A stretch of 64,000 nucleotides of DNA from Silvibacterium acidisoli (GCA_022870745.1 CP085323.1:2728001-2792000), one strand, 5' to 3'. Counted from the stretch's first letter, positions 1 through 8,719 are shown. Made by a program: numbers and translations. The notes: generated by a model not told the origin, from the sequence alone.

Positions 1-375
1 CAGGTCGAAGAAGAAAACGATCAGGCGATGGTTACGTAATTCTTCGGGCTTGGCGATGCCGGTCTTTGCGTTGAAGAGACCTTTACCGTTCTGCCCGCTG
101 ATGGTGGCTTCGTTCAGCGGCGCAGCCTGGTCGACGCTTTCAAAGTCGAAGCTCTCGATGCGCTGCGGCTTGCCGTTTTCGAGCACGGTGAAGTCTTTCG
201 CGGTGAGTCCGCGTACGACATCGCCGGTTTTCTTGTCGCGCACGACGACGTTGGTGAGGACGATGTCGCTGTTCACCTTGAGGGTGAAGGCCTGCTGATC
301 ACCAGACTGCTGTGCGGCCAGCGGAGCGGCCATCAGCAGAGCAAGCAGGGAGGCGTGGAGACGGAATTTTGTCAT
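1..375 (-). CDS. VWFA-related secreted protein (3' end beyond window)
   Basis: The first 125 codons are present and the gene runs off the left edge. The start ATG (complement of 373-375) lies 9 nt after the TonB receptor stop, so the two genes are probably co-transcribed. Residues 1-21 form a signal peptide (MTKFRLHASLLALLMAAPLAA). After it comes the typical start of the acidobacterial VWFA-related family: a strand reading LKVNSDIVLTNVVVRDKKTG, then a segment ending in VLENGKPQRIESF. The visible part stops at LIVFFFDL, where the metal-binding von Willebrand A fold should begin. Members are usually around 300 residues and secreted. They are common beside large TonB receptors in this phylum, but their function is unknown. 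Family call firm; role not known. Confidence 0.85.
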   Translation of the reverse strand, partial: MTKFRLHASLLALLMAAPLAAQQSGDQQAFTLKVNSDIVLTNVVVRDKKTGDVVRGLTAKDFTVLENGKPQRIESFDFESVDQAAPLNEATISGQNGKGLFNAKTGIAKPEELRNHRLIVFFFDL

Positions 376-384
376 AGGGTCTCC

Positions 385-3300
385 TTAGAACCGGTACCGC
401 GCGAGGAATGTGAACTGCCGCATGGCCGCGGCGCTTGTCACCTGGCCAAAGGTGCCCGAGCCGTAGATTGTGTCGACACCCGAGTACTGAACGGTGTTGA
501 AGACGTTGGCGAGGGTGGCGCGCACTTCGAGCGTCTTCATCTGGCTGAAGCGCTGCGTCTTCGAGAGAGACATGTTGTTGGTAATGGTGCCGGGGCCGGG
601 AATCGAATAGCGCGATGCCGTGCCGTAGACGTTCGCTGCTGTCGTGAAGGCCGCGCGGTTGAACCATGAGCCGGCTGTTCCTCCGCCGGCTGTGAGCGAA
701 ACACCGGGTACACGGTCGGGACGCAGCGATCCGGTGCTGCCGCGAGCGACGTCGGCCACTGCTGCTTCGACGGTTGGCGTTAAAGGTGAGCCGGTTGCGA
801 AGGTGAAGGTTCCGGAGACGGAGAGTCCGTTCAATGCTTTCGAGAGCGTGTTGTTGCTGTTCAGGAAATGCTCGTCGGGTCCGAAGGGCAGTTCGAAGAC
901 ATAATCGCCGGTGACCTTGTGGCGAACGTCGAAGCTCGAGTTCGATTCCTCCGCCTTCAGATCCTGCCAGTTCTGTGCGATACCCGCAGAGGTGCCGCCG
1001 TTGCCGCCGATCGATGTTGCGTTGTCGATGGAGTGCGAGTAGGTATAGGTCGCGCCGAGTGCCACGCCGTTCTGCATGCGCTTGCGTGCGCGCACCGTCA
1101 AGGCGTTGAAGTTCGAGAAGGCGACCGAGTCTTCGTAGTCGTAAAGCACTCCGCTTAAAGACTCGGTAGCGGTGCGGCCCGGTGCATCGACGATATCGAG
1201 GCGCGTGCCCTTGCTGCCGTTGTAGCCTACGTTGAGCACGATGCCGAGCGGGATAGTGCGCTGCACATCGATATTCCACACCTGCACGTAGGGCAGCTTG
1301 TAGTTCTTATTGACGGCGTAGTTGCCGTCTGTTTGCGGAGAAGGGAATCCGTTTGCCAGCGTGTAGGTCGGCAACTGACCGATGGTGTTCTCGTTGGTCT
1401 GCACGTCTGCGAATGGCGGCTGGAAGGCGAAGTCCTGCACGAACTTTACGTACTGGCCGTTCGCAAAGTTGATGCCGTAGCCGGTGCGCACAACGGTATC
1501 CTTCCAGGCTCGCCATGCGATACCGATGCGTGGCGAGAAATCATCCTTCTCAGGATTGACGAGTGTGCGGGGGAACTTGCCGGTGAATTTGCCGATGCTG
1601 TTTGGCGTGACCGTCGCGACCGAAGCGAAGTTGTTGCCCACGTCGAGTGTGGCGAGGCGGTCGTCCTTCTCGGAGTAAGGCGAGAAATATTCCCAGCGAA
1701 GCCCGGCATTGATCGTGAGCGATGATAGCACGCGCCAGTCGTCCTGCGCGTAGGCGTCGATCACGTTCTCTCGCAGGTACGATTTCTGATACGGAGCCTG
1801 CAGCGCGGTCTGCTGCGGAAAGCCGAGTAGAAGATCCGCCATCGAAGATCCGGTTGTCGAAGCGCCGCTGGGCTCGTTCGGATCGGTTCCGGGAGCCTGC
1901 GTGTAGAGGCCGGTAAATGTATAGGTGCCGGTGGAGTTCGTCTGGCCGAGCAGGTCCAGGTGCACGCGGCGTACGTCGCCTCCGAAACGCATGTTGTGCT
2001 TTTTGTGGATCCACGCCAGCGTGTCACTAAATGAGATGGTCTGATTGGTCTGCGTCAATGGCTGCACTTCGCTGAAGCTTGAGAACTGGTTCAGCGTGAC
2101 ATCGGGCAATCCATACAGCAGCGGATTGGTAGGCAGACCTCCGAGGCCGATTGCGCCGGCCACATTGGTTCCGTTGGTGAAGTTGTTGCGGGTTGCGGCG
2201 CCGGTGCGATTCCAGTTCAAGCTGGAGATGTTCGAGAGGCGCCCCTTGCTGATGGAGTACTGCAGCTGCAGCGAGTACTGGTTGCTCTGTGTCTTGCCGT
2301 CGAACTCGGGGAAGAGACCGAGCGAGTCACTGGCGGTGTGGCTGTAGTTGAAGTTGGCGCTGATGTTCTGGTGAAGCCCCGGCGATGCCTGCCCCATCTG
2401 GCGGCGGATGAAGTTGCCCAGCGCGCCCATGTTTCCCTGGCTGCCGAAGTTATGAATCAGCCGTGTGTTGATGGTCGTCTTGTTCGACTCCTGCGTGGTC
2501 AGGCGCCTGTAGTTCTGAAACTGCCCCGGCAGATTCGGCAGAGGGATATAGCTGAGGAGCGCGGTCGCCGGCTGTGCGATCTCCGCCGCAGGGATCGTGT
2601 TGTTCACATAAGGCTGGCTGGTGTAGGGATCGTAGATCGTGATCGGAGCCCCGGCCTGCGTCGTCAGCCCCTGGAAGTTGCCCTGGCGCTCGGCAGCAGT
2701 CGGAACGGTTCCGTACTGGTCGACAGGTGAAGACGAGCGCTGCCCCGAGAGTGTGAAGAAGAGGAAGTCCTTCGTATCGTGCTCGAAGATCTTCGGAATG
2801 TAGGGCGCGCCGAGGAAAGTCGCTCCGAACTGGTTTGTCGCCGATGCTGGCTGGCTGGTTTCCTGCCCGCGCAGCGAGAAGGGTTCCGCGTTGAGGGCCG
2901 AGTTGCCGCCCGTCCAGTAGATGGAGCCATGCGGCTGGTTCGGGTTGAAGTTGCGGAAGTTGCCGCGTCCGCCAAAGCCTCGTCCTCCGCCGCCACCGCC
3001 TCGGAATCCGCCGCCTCCACCGAATCCTCCGCCACCGGGACCACCACCGCCGGGTCCTCCACCGCCTGGACCGCCGCCGCCGGGACCCCCAGGTCCACCG
3101 GGTCCGCCCTCGTCGTTAGCGGAGAGCGGACGATCACCAAGGTTCATCCCCGCGAAGGGGTTTGTCGAGCCGTTTTGGCCGGCGACAGCTACGGAATCCG
3201 TGCTGGAATCAGGATTCGATGCGGCGGAAGGGAGCGCCTCACTGCCGGATGCGGTGTTGGTCGCAGCCGCGATCAGGTCCGAGGCTACTCCGGAGAGGGA

Positions 3301-3735
3301 AAGGCTCTGCGACCCGCGACCCGTGTATTGGCGCGTCTGATTGGTCGCGGTCTGGCTGGCCTGCTGCTCCTGCTGCGCGGCGCGCGAGGCGAGAATGAGG
3401 GCGAAGTCCGCCTTCTGATCGTGTGACGCGGCGTTGAGGAGTGCTTCCTGTGTGCTCTCGGCAAAGGCTGCCAGCTCCGTGCGGACGACATAGCGCCCGT
3501 TCTGCGGAATGGTCATGCTGTAACTGCCGCTGGCGTCGGTCGCTGCAAAGTACTTCTTGCCGGTCAGCGTATTCGTTGCCGTCACGCTGACGCCCGGCAG
3601 GGGGGTGCTTCCAGACTTTACGCTTCCGTGAATCGTTCCCCCTGCGGAAACAGCAGGGGTGGTCTGCCCCTGGGCTGCAGGGGAAAGCTGGGAAGTTGCC
3701 AGTACGAATGCGAGGAGGAACTTACAGCTTCGCAT
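385..3735 (-). CDS. TonB-dependent receptor with N-terminal carboxypeptidase-regulatory-like domain
   Basis: A 1116-residue outer-membrane receptor of the acidobacterial Oar-like type. The start ATG has a good Shine-Dalgarno (AGGAG, 7 nt upstream) and is followed by a signal peptide (about residues 1-23). Residues about 33-115 form a carboxypeptidase-regulatory-like beta-sandwich (GGTIHGSVKSGSTPLPGVSV). Residues 210-258 are almost pure Gly/Pro/Arg, an unusual linker before the plug region. The rest is long beta-barrel sequence ending in the outer-membrane signature RYRF, with a terminal Phe that suits Bam recognition. Substrate unknown; in this group such receptors often accompany polysaccharide or oligopeptide uptake. 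It precedes the VWFA-related gene in an apparent operon. Strong as a family call, no substrate call. Confidence 0.93.
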   Translation of the reverse strand: MRSCKFLLAFVLATSQLSPAAQGQTTPAVSAGGTIHGSVKSGSTPLPGVSVTATNTLTGKKYFAATDASGSYSMTIPQNGRYVVRTELAAFAESTQEALLNAASHDQKADFALILASRAAQQEQQASQTATNQTRQYTGRGSQSLSLSGVASDLIAAATNTASGSEALPSAASNPDSSTDSVAVAGQNGSTNPFAGMNLGDRPLSANDEGGPGGPGGPGGGGPGGGGPGGGGPGGGGFGGGGGFRGGGGGGRGFGGRGNFRNFNPNQPHGSIYWTGGNSALNAEPFSLRGQETSQPASATNQFGATFLGAPYIPKIFEHDTKDFLFFTLSGQRSSSPVDQYGTVPTAAERQGNFQGLTTQAGAPITIYDPYTSQPYVNNTIPAAEIAQPATALLSYIPLPNLPGQFQNYRRLTTQESNKTTINTRLIHNFGSQGNMGALGNFIRRQMGQASPGLHQNISANFNYSHTASDSLGLFPEFDGKTQSNQYSLQLQYSISKGRLSNISSLNWNRTGAATRNNFTNGTNVAGAIGLGGLPTNPLLYGLPDVTLNQFSSFSEVQPLTQTNQTISFSDTLAWIHKKHNMRFGGDVRRVHLDLLGQTNSTGTYTFTGLYTQAPGTDPNEPSGASTTGSSMADLLLGFPQQTALQAPYQKSYLRENVIDAYAQDDWRVLSSLTINAGLRWEYFSPYSEKDDRLATLDVGNNFASVATVTPNSIGKFTGKFPRTLVNPEKDDFSPRIGIAWRAWKDTVVRTGYGINFANGQYVKFVQDFAFQPPFADVQTNENTIGQLPTYTLANGFPSPQTDGNYAVNKNYKLPYVQVWNIDVQRTIPLGIVLNVGYNGSKGTRLDIVDAPGRTATESLSGVLYDYEDSVAFSNFNALTVRARKRMQNGVALGATYTYSHSIDNATSIGGNGGTSAGIAQNWQDLKAEESNSSFDVRHKVTGDYVFELPFGPDEHFLNSNNTLSKALNGLSVSGTFTFATGSPLTPTVEAAVADVARGSTGSLRPDRVPGVSLTAGGGTAGSWFNRAAFTTAANVYGTASRYSIPGPGTITNNMSLSKTQRFSQMKTLEVRATLANVFNTVQYSGVDTIYGSGTFGQVTSAAAMRQFTFLARYRF
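2962..3108 (-). repeat. Gly/Pro-rich in-frame repeat inside the TonB receptor
   Basis: About 49 codons made mainly of GGC/GGT/GGA and CCx, built from short units of the GGPGGGG kind. The DNA is a degenerate tandem repeat prone to slippage. It also creates a Pro-rich shadow ORF on the other strand. It lies between the regulatory-like domain and the receptor body. Confidence 0.8.
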
Positions 3736-3769
3736 TGAGCTCCTGAATGAAGAAATTTGCTCTGCTTAA

Positions 3770-4444
3770 TTATTGATTCTGCGGGGCCTGCGGCCTGGCT
3801 TCTCCGGGAGGACCCGGCCTTTGGCCTGGACCCATGGGGCCACCGACTGAGAGCACGGTCGCCAGAAAACTGCCGTTCTGCAGCGATCCTCTCGCGCTGA
3901 TGTTGTCGCCAGCCTTGATGTCGAGCAGGGTAATGCTCTGCCGGTGCTTTCGAAAGGATGTGTTTTCGTCGACGGTTACGACCTGGGTCGCGCCATCCGG
4001 GCGCTTTATGGTGATTTTCGTTTCATCGACGGAGCTGACGACACCTGCTGTCCAAGTTTTACCGAAATCAGCTTTCGCCCGCTCGTACTGCTCCCTGTCA
4101 AAGACGATCAGAAAGATTGCCCCGACTGTTTTGGCCTTATCGTCTTTGTCGCCGACAGCCGCGACCATGTCGCCTGGGTGAAGATCGGTGATCTTTATCT
4201 GGTCACGCTGCTTACGGATGCGAGTATTTGGGCCGGTCTCGACCTTGTAAACCTCGCCCTGCTCGGTTTTTACGGTTACGGTATCTCCGGCAACGGCGGT
4301 GACCGTTCCACGGATGCCGTGCGCTTCGAGGTCCTGCAGCGATTGCCTCTGGCCCTGGTCGTCCCCGGGCATTTGGGCGGGCAGAAAACCGCTCATGAAG
4401 AGCGAGACGAATATCAATCCAGTTATAGTCAGACGATTTTTCAT
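3770..4444 (-). CDS. Exported DUF5666-like beta-rich protein
   Basis: 224 residues from the ATG at 4444. The ORF could begin 105 nt earlier, but residues 1-24 from this ATG (MKNRLTITGLIFVSLFMSGFLPA) make a clear signal peptide, so the inner start is chosen; no good Shine-Dalgarno is visible. The mature part carries two similar beta units, one around GTVTAVAGDTVTVKTEQGEV and one around TKITIKRPDGATQVVTVDEN, each followed by a basic TRIRKQR or TSFRKHR strand and a GD[MN] turn. This is the DUF5666/OB-like repeat style of secreted acidobacterial proteins. The C-terminus is Pro/Gly/Gln-rich. It lies 34 nt upstream of the TonB receptor on the same strand and may share its transcript. Function unknown. 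Confidence 0.75.
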   Translation of the reverse strand: MKNRLTITGLIFVSLFMSGFLPAQMPGDDQGQRQSLQDLEAHGIRGTVTAVAGDTVTVKTEQGEVYKVETGPNTRIRKQRDQIKITDLHPGDMVAAVGDKDDKAKTVGAIFLIVFDREQYERAKADFGKTWTAGVVSSVDETKITIKRPDGATQVVTVDENTSFRKHRQSITLLDIKAGDNISARGSLQNGSFLATVLSVGGPMGPGQRPGPPGEARPQAPQNQ

Positions 4445-4561
4445 GGCCAGTGTCAGGAAGTTTTCTGTACAGTGACACGGTTCGGGAAGATTGCGCGTCC
4501 GTGGCTGCAGAATAGACGCGACCATGTAACCGGGAGACGCAACGTGCATCTAATCTCCACT

Positions 4562-4628
4562 GACTATCGGGAGCGCGAAGGCAGCTGCCTGAGGAAATCG
4601 CGAAAGCGACAGTCGATCAAGGGTTGAG
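4562..4628 (+). promoter_or_regulatory. Possible structured mRNA leader of egtB
   Basis: Just before egtB the DNA can fold as an outer stem (GACT 4562-4565 with AGTC 4611-4614) enclosing the palindrome GGCAGCTGCC (4580-4589) and a perfect GNRA hairpin TCGC-GAAA-GCGA (4598-4609). The Shine-Dalgarno AAGGG (4619-4623) follows at once, 5 nt before the ATG. It does not match a riboswitch class I know. It may be a cis-regulatory leader or chance. Confidence 0.25.
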
Positions 4629-5912
4629 ATGAAAAATACGGTTGAAAGCACCCTGCTGGAGGCGCGCGCGGAATCCAGCCTTTCCCACGAATCTGTCGAA
4701 CCAACTCCCTCCGGTTTTCTGAAAGTACGTCAGCAGACATTGGAGTTGTGTACTCCGCTGACCCCGGAAGACATGATGGTTCAGTCGTGTCCCGAGGCCA
4801 GCCCTGCAAAATGGCATCTCGCGCACACCAGCTGGTTTTTCGAAACCTTTCTCCTCTCCGAATTTCTTCCCAGCTACCGCCCCTTCCACTCCGATTTCGT
4901 CTGGTTATTCAACAGCTACTACAACTCGGTGTCTGACCAGCCGGTGAAGAAGCTGCGTGCATCGTTCTCGCGTCCGACGATCGGAGAAATTCTTGATTAC
5001 CGCAGTCATGTGGATGAGGCGATGGCTCGGTTGCTGAAAGATCCTCAGGAAGAGGTTCGCAAGCGGGTCGAATTGGGACTGCACCACGAGCAGCAACACC
5101 AGGAGTTGCTCGCTTACGACGTCAAGAATGCTTTCTGGGCGAACCCGCTGCATCCGGCGTACAAAGCCGGCGAGTTACCCCAGGGGCAGGGAACGTCGCT
5201 CGATTGGCTTGGCTGCGCAGGCGGACTCGTAGAAATCGGACATGACGGCGAGGGTTTCTGCTTCGACAACGAACTGCCGCGGCACAAGGTTTATCTTGAA
5301 CCGTTTGAGGTTGCCAACCGGCTCGTGAGCTGCGCCGAGTACCTCGCGTTCATGAAGGACGGAGGCTATCAGCGTCCTGAGCTGTGGCTCTCGGATGGCT
5401 GGGACACGATCAAGGCACAGGGATGGAATGCCCCGCTCTACTGGTTCGAGCAGGACGGCGAGTGGAAGATCTTCACGCTGCGCGGGCTGAAGTCGTTAGA
5501 GCAGCTTCAGCACACACCGGTCTGCCATTTGAGTTCTTACGAGGCGGATGCCTTCGCCCGTTGGGCAGGCAAGAGACTGCCTACCGAAGCGGAATGGGAG
5601 CTCGCCTCCGCAGGTCAGCAATATCGCGGCAATTTCCTGGACTCTGGAAATCTGCACCCGGTAGCAGGCAATAGCGAAACGCTCTTTGGAGATGCCTGGC
5701 AGTGGACGGCCAGCGCTTATCTGGGATATCCCGGTTTTTCTGCTTTGCCCGGAGCCCTGGGCGAGTACAACGGCAAGTTCATGTCCAACCAGATGGTGCT
5801 GCGTGGAGGATCGGCAGTGACGCCGGCTTCGCACATCCGCAGTACGTACCGTAACTTCTTTTCGCCAGCGACCCGGTGGCAGTTCTCCGGCATTCGACTG
5901 GCTAACCGTTAA
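4629..5912 (+). CDS. egtB: Ergothioneine biosynthesis sulfoxide synthase EgtB
   Basis: 427 residues. Non-heme iron enzyme that joins trimethylhistidine (hercynine) to a thiol donor with O2 to give a sulfoxide, a central step of ergothioneine synthesis. The N-terminal DinB-type four-helix domain supplies the iron ligands: by comparison with mycobacterial EgtB these should be H66 (in KWHLAHTSWFFE) and H153 and H157 (in HHEQQHQELL). The C-terminal formylglycine-generating-enzyme-like domain spans about residues 190-427, including AFARWAGKRLPTEAEWE and the closing NFFSPATRWQFSGIRL. Length fits the family. egtD follows after 27 nt, so the two form an operon. No egtC is adjacent, so the thiol donor may be cysteine rather than gamma-glutamylcysteine (inference). 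The C-S lyase EgtE is not in this window. Confidence 0.95.
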   Translation: MKNTVESTLLEARAESSLSHESVEPTPSGFLKVRQQTLELCTPLTPEDMMVQSCPEASPAKWHLAHTSWFFETFLLSEFLPSYRPFHSDFVWLFNSYYNSVSDQPVKKLRASFSRPTIGEILDYRSHVDEAMARLLKDPQEEVRKRVELGLHHEQQHQELLAYDVKNAFWANPLHPAYKAGELPQGQGTSLDWLGCAGGLVEIGHDGEGFCFDNELPRHKVYLEPFEVANRLVSCAEYLAFMKDGGYQRPELWLSDGWDTIKAQGWNAPLYWFEQDGEWKIFTLRGLKSLEQLQHTPVCHLSSYEADAFARWAGKRLPTEAEWELASAGQQYRGNFLDSGNLHPVAGNSETLFGDAWQWTASAYLGYPGFSALPGALGEYNGKFMSNQMVLRGGSAVTPASHIRSTYRNFFSPATRWQFSGIRLANR

Positions 5913-5939
5913 GGCACGATTCCATACATCCGGGGCCCC

Positions 5940-6929
5940 ATGCATACAGTCTCCTCGATCTTTGTTTTGCCGGAAGCAGCACACACGCCGGTCGGTGCGG
6001 AAGTTTACGCAGGGCTTACCTCACGGCCCAAGACACTCTCGCCATGGCTGTTTTATGACGCCGAAGGTTCGCGGCTCTTCGAGCAGATCACCGATCTGCC
6101 CGAGTATTATCCGACGCGTACCGAAAGGGGAATCTTCGCCGCCAATGCGGACGAGATTCTTGCAGCGGCGCTGGAAGACCGTCCCACGCAGCGGATCATG
6201 ATGCTGGAGCTCGGTGCAGGAACGGCATCGAAGACCGGCCTGCTGCTGCGTGCAGCGGTTCGACGCCAGGAGTCAGTCGACTATCAGGCGATCGACGTTT
6301 CGGAAAGCGCATTGGCTGAGGCCCAGGAGCGGATCGAGGCAGAGATTCCGGGCGTGAATGTGATCCCCTGCATTTCCGATTACACCAACGGCTTCGATGA
6401 GGTGCCTGCGAACGGCTGCCGCCGGATGGTGCTCTACATCGGGTCGAGCATCGGCAACTTTGAGCCGTCCGATGCCGTGCAGGTGCTGCGAACCGTTCGC
6501 CAGAGGCTCGTCCCGGGCGACTGCCTGCTGCTTGGTGTGGACCGCGTGAAGGAGCGTTCGACACTGATTCGTGCCTACGACGACGAAGCCGGTGTGACCG
6601 CTGCATTCAACATGAATGTGCTCACGCGCATCAATCGCGATCTTGGCGCAAACTTTAATCCACGGCTTTTCCGCCACCGCGCGCGCTGGAACAACGAGCA
6701 GTCGCGCATCGAGATGCACCTCGAAAGCCTGATCGCGCAGCAGGTATCGATTCCTTCCCTGGAGCTGGAAGTGCGCTTCACGCGCGGCGAGACGATTCAT
6801 ACCGAAAACAGTTACAAATACACCGAGCAGCGCGTGCACGAGCTGGTAGCCCGCGCCGGCTTTGAGGTGCGGCGTACCTGGACGGACGAGCGGGAGTGGT
6901 TTGGCGTCTACCTTGCTTCAGCGGTCTGA
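5940..6929 (+). CDS. egtD: L-histidine N(alpha)-methyltransferase EgtD
   Basis: 329 residues. Trimethylates histidine to hercynine with S-adenosylmethionine, supplying the substrate of the upstream EgtB. Hallmarks: YDAEGSRLFEQITDLPEYYP at residues 39-58, SAM-binding LELGAGTASKT at 89-99, a YQAIDVSESAL acidic loop, and the MVLYIGSSIGNFE segment. The C-terminal FTRGETIHTENSYKY belongs to the histidine-binding lobe of the family. Its last 12 bases overlap the 3' end of moaC on the opposite strand, so transcription of the two operons converges here without room for a terminator. Confidence 0.95.
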   Translation: MHTVSSIFVLPEAAHTPVGAEVYAGLTSRPKTLSPWLFYDAEGSRLFEQITDLPEYYPTRTERGIFAANADEILAAALEDRPTQRIMMLELGAGTASKTGLLLRAAVRRQESVDYQAIDVSESALAEAQERIEAEIPGVNVIPCISDYTNGFDEVPANGCRRMVLYIGSSIGNFEPSDAVQVLRTVRQRLVPGDCLLLGVDRVKERSTLIRAYDDEAGVTAAFNMNVLTRINRDLGANFNPRLFRHRARWNNEQSRIEMHLESLIAQQVSIPSLELEVRFTRGETIHTENSYKYTEQRVHELVARAGFEVRRTWTDEREWFGVYLASAV

Positions 6930-7409
6930 AGATTCGGGCTGGCCAAAGTGGAAATCTCTGCTCTTGCCGCCGGTTTTGCTCTCGAGCCGCAGCTCGCGGA
7001 TCACGATGCCTTTATCGAGGGCCTTGCACATGTCATAGATGGTGAGCGCGGCCACGGAGGCTGCGGTCAGCGCCTCCATCTCGACTCCTGTTCCGGAAAT
7101 TGTCGCCGCGGTGGTTACGATTTCAATCCCGTTATCCAAAACCCGGCAGCTTACATCGATAAAGCTGAGCGGCAGGGGGTGGCACATGGGAATGAGGTCT
7201 GAAGTTTTCTTCGCGGCCTGAATTCCGGCGAAGCGGGCGACTTCCAATGGGTCTCCCTTGGGGTTTTCCGGCAGAGCTTCGATAACAGCAGGAGAAAGCG
7301 CAACGAAAGCGTAGGCGCGTGCCTCGCGCCGGGTTGCGGCCTTGGCGCTTACATCGACCATGTGTGCCTGGCCATGCTCATCGAAATGTGAAAGTTTCCC
7401 CATAGTCAT
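6918..7409 (-). CDS. moaC: Cyclic pyranopterin monophosphate synthase MoaC
   Basis: 163 residues. Converts the radical-SAM product of MoaA into cyclic pyranopterin monophosphate in molybdenum-cofactor synthesis. Typical segments: GKLSHFDEHGQAHMVDVSAK at the N-terminus, KKTSDLIPMCHPLPLS in the middle, and GVEMEALTAASVAALTIYDM with the catalytic acidic region. Length is normal. It begins 3 nt after moeA on the same strand, so the pair is translationally coupled. An in-frame ATG two codons later could equally be the start. MoaA and the molybdopterin synthase subunits are not in the window. Confidence 0.95.
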   Translation of the reverse strand: MTMGKLSHFDEHGQAHMVDVSAKAATRREARAYAFVALSPAVIEALPENPKGDPLEVARFAGIQAAKKTSDLIPMCHPLPLSFIDVSCRVLDNGIEIVTTAATISGTGVEMEALTAASVAALTIYDMCKALDKGIVIRELRLESKTGGKSRDFHFGQPESSDR

Positions 7410-7412
7410 AGC

Positions 7413-8651
7413 CTAGAGCATCAGCACTGAAACCGTCGTGCCCTCGGGCCATGGGCTTTCGCCTTCGGGTATCAGGGTGAGGGCATTTGCGCGTGAGATT
7501 GCAGCCAGATCGCCAGATCCCTGGTTCGAGATGGTTCGCACCGTTGCGCCGTTCGCTGAACTCTCGATAAACGCAAGCATGAACCGGGTGAGATCTTTCT
7601 TCGGCTGGATCGCCTTGCCCAGCCGTGCTTCGAGAAACTGCGGTCCTGTCTCGCGGCGTCCTGCTAGTCCGGCAAGCAGCGGAGCGGCGAAAAGCGTAAA
7701 GGTCGTGATCGCCGAGAGGGGATTGCCGGGCAGTCCGAAGAAGTACATCGCGCCAGGAATCCTGCCGAAGACGACAGGCTTACCCGGCTGGATGCGCGCC
7801 CCGGTGAAGAAGAACTCCGCGCCGAACTCTGCGAGTGCCTCTTCGACGAAGTCGTATTTCCCCATCGAGACGCCGCCGGAGAGCAGCAGCAGGTCGATAT
7901 CCGACTCCAGCACGCAGCGAATAACATGCATTGTGGATTCGAGGCTGTCGCGCACCACCGGGAAGATGACGGGCTCGCCGCCATGCTGCAGAACCAGTGC
8001 AGCCATCGAGTAGCTGTTCGAATTGCGGATCTGGTGCGGCAGAGGCGTTTCCGAGATGCTTACCAGTTCATCGCCGGTTGAGACGATGGCGACGCGTGGC
8101 CGTAGGAAGACTTCGAGCTCCTCGTATCCGCAGGACGCGGCCGTAGCCAGGTGGTGGGGGCCGAGGACCGTTCCGGGAGCGACGACGACAGAGCCTTGCG
8201 CGGCCTCGGAGCCGATCGGAACGATGTTCTCTCCTGCTGCAAGTCGCTTTCCTGGCTGGGCGGTCAGGGCATCTCCGCTAACGACTGCATGCTCGATCAT
8301 CAGCACGCAGTCAGCGCCCTCTGGTACCGGGGCGCCGGTCATGATTTCGACTGCCTGCCCGCTTGCGATGCGGGGACCGGCCCAGATCTCTCCAGCGCGA
8401 ATGCGCCCAGCAATCTTAAGCGTACTGCCTTGCGTAATATCCGCAGCGAGGCAGGCAAATCCGTCGCGAGTCGACCTGTTAAAGGGCGGCTGGTCGCGGT
8501 CCGCAAGGACTTGTACGGCCAGAACCCGGCCCAACAGCTGGCTGAGGTTCGATGTCAGAGAGAGAATTTCGGTGCGATTCGGGCGGGATGGAAGAGACAG
8601 GGCCTGCTCGCGGACGATCTCCGCGGCCGCTGTATACGAGAAAAGATTCAC
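7413..8651 (-). CDS. moeA: Molybdopterin molybdenumtransferase MoeA
   Basis: 412 residues from the GTG at 8651. Inserts molybdate into adenylylated molybdopterin. Domain order is as in the family: the N-terminal linker and cofactor region (RDQPPFNRSTRDGFACLA), then the MoCF-binding fold with VAIVSTGDELV, LLLSGGVSMGKYDFVEEAL and FGLPGNPLSA, then a C-terminal beta domain. The longest ORF begins at a TTG 51 nt upstream, but that extension would translate the terminator hairpin of the preceding gene, so the GTG (VNLFSYTAAAEIV) is preferred. There is no clear Shine-Dalgarno. A TAAAAT box (8664-8659, minus strand) ends only 7 nt before the GTG, suggesting a very short or leaderless mRNA. moaC follows. 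Confidence 0.93.
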   Translation of the reverse strand: MNLFSYTAAAEIVREQALSLPSRPNRTEILSLTSNLSQLLGRVLAVQVLADRDQPPFNRSTRDGFACLAADITQGSTLKIAGRIRAGEIWAGPRIASGQAVEIMTGAPVPEGADCVLMIEHAVVSGDALTAQPGKRLAAGENIVPIGSEAAQGSVVVAPGTVLGPHHLATAASCGYEELEVFLRPRVAIVSTGDELVSISETPLPHQIRNSNSYSMAALVLQHGGEPVIFPVVRDSLESTMHVIRCVLESDIDLLLLSGGVSMGKYDFVEEALAEFGAEFFFTGARIQPGKPVVFGRIPGAMYFFGLPGNPLSAITTFTLFAAPLLAGLAGRRETGPQFLEARLGKAIQPKKDLTRFMLAFIESSANGATVRTISNQGSGDLAAISRANALTLIPEGESPWPEGTTVSVLML

Positions 8652-8664
8652 ACCGGTAATTTTA

Positions 8665-8699
8665 GCGAAAAGCAAAAGGGCGCCGATGAGGCGCCCTTT
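8665..8699 (-). terminator. Intrinsic terminator of the TPR gene
   Basis: On the minus strand a perfect GGGCGCC/GGCGCCC stem (8678-8684 with 8690-8696), widened by flanking AAA/TTT, has a 5-nt loop and is followed by TTTTGCTTTT. It lies 21 nt after the stop of the TPR gene and just before moeA. Confidence 0.88.
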
Positions 8700-8719
8700 C
8701 AAATTCCCACCGGGGTGGG

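Noticed and set aside
2921-3340. Pro-rich plus-strand frame of 139 residues
   Set aside because: It is the complement of the Gly-rich linker of the TonB receptor.
8652-8702. TTG start for moeA at 8702
   Set aside because: The extra 17 codons would be translated from the terminator hairpin of the preceding gene; homologues begin near the GTG at 8651.
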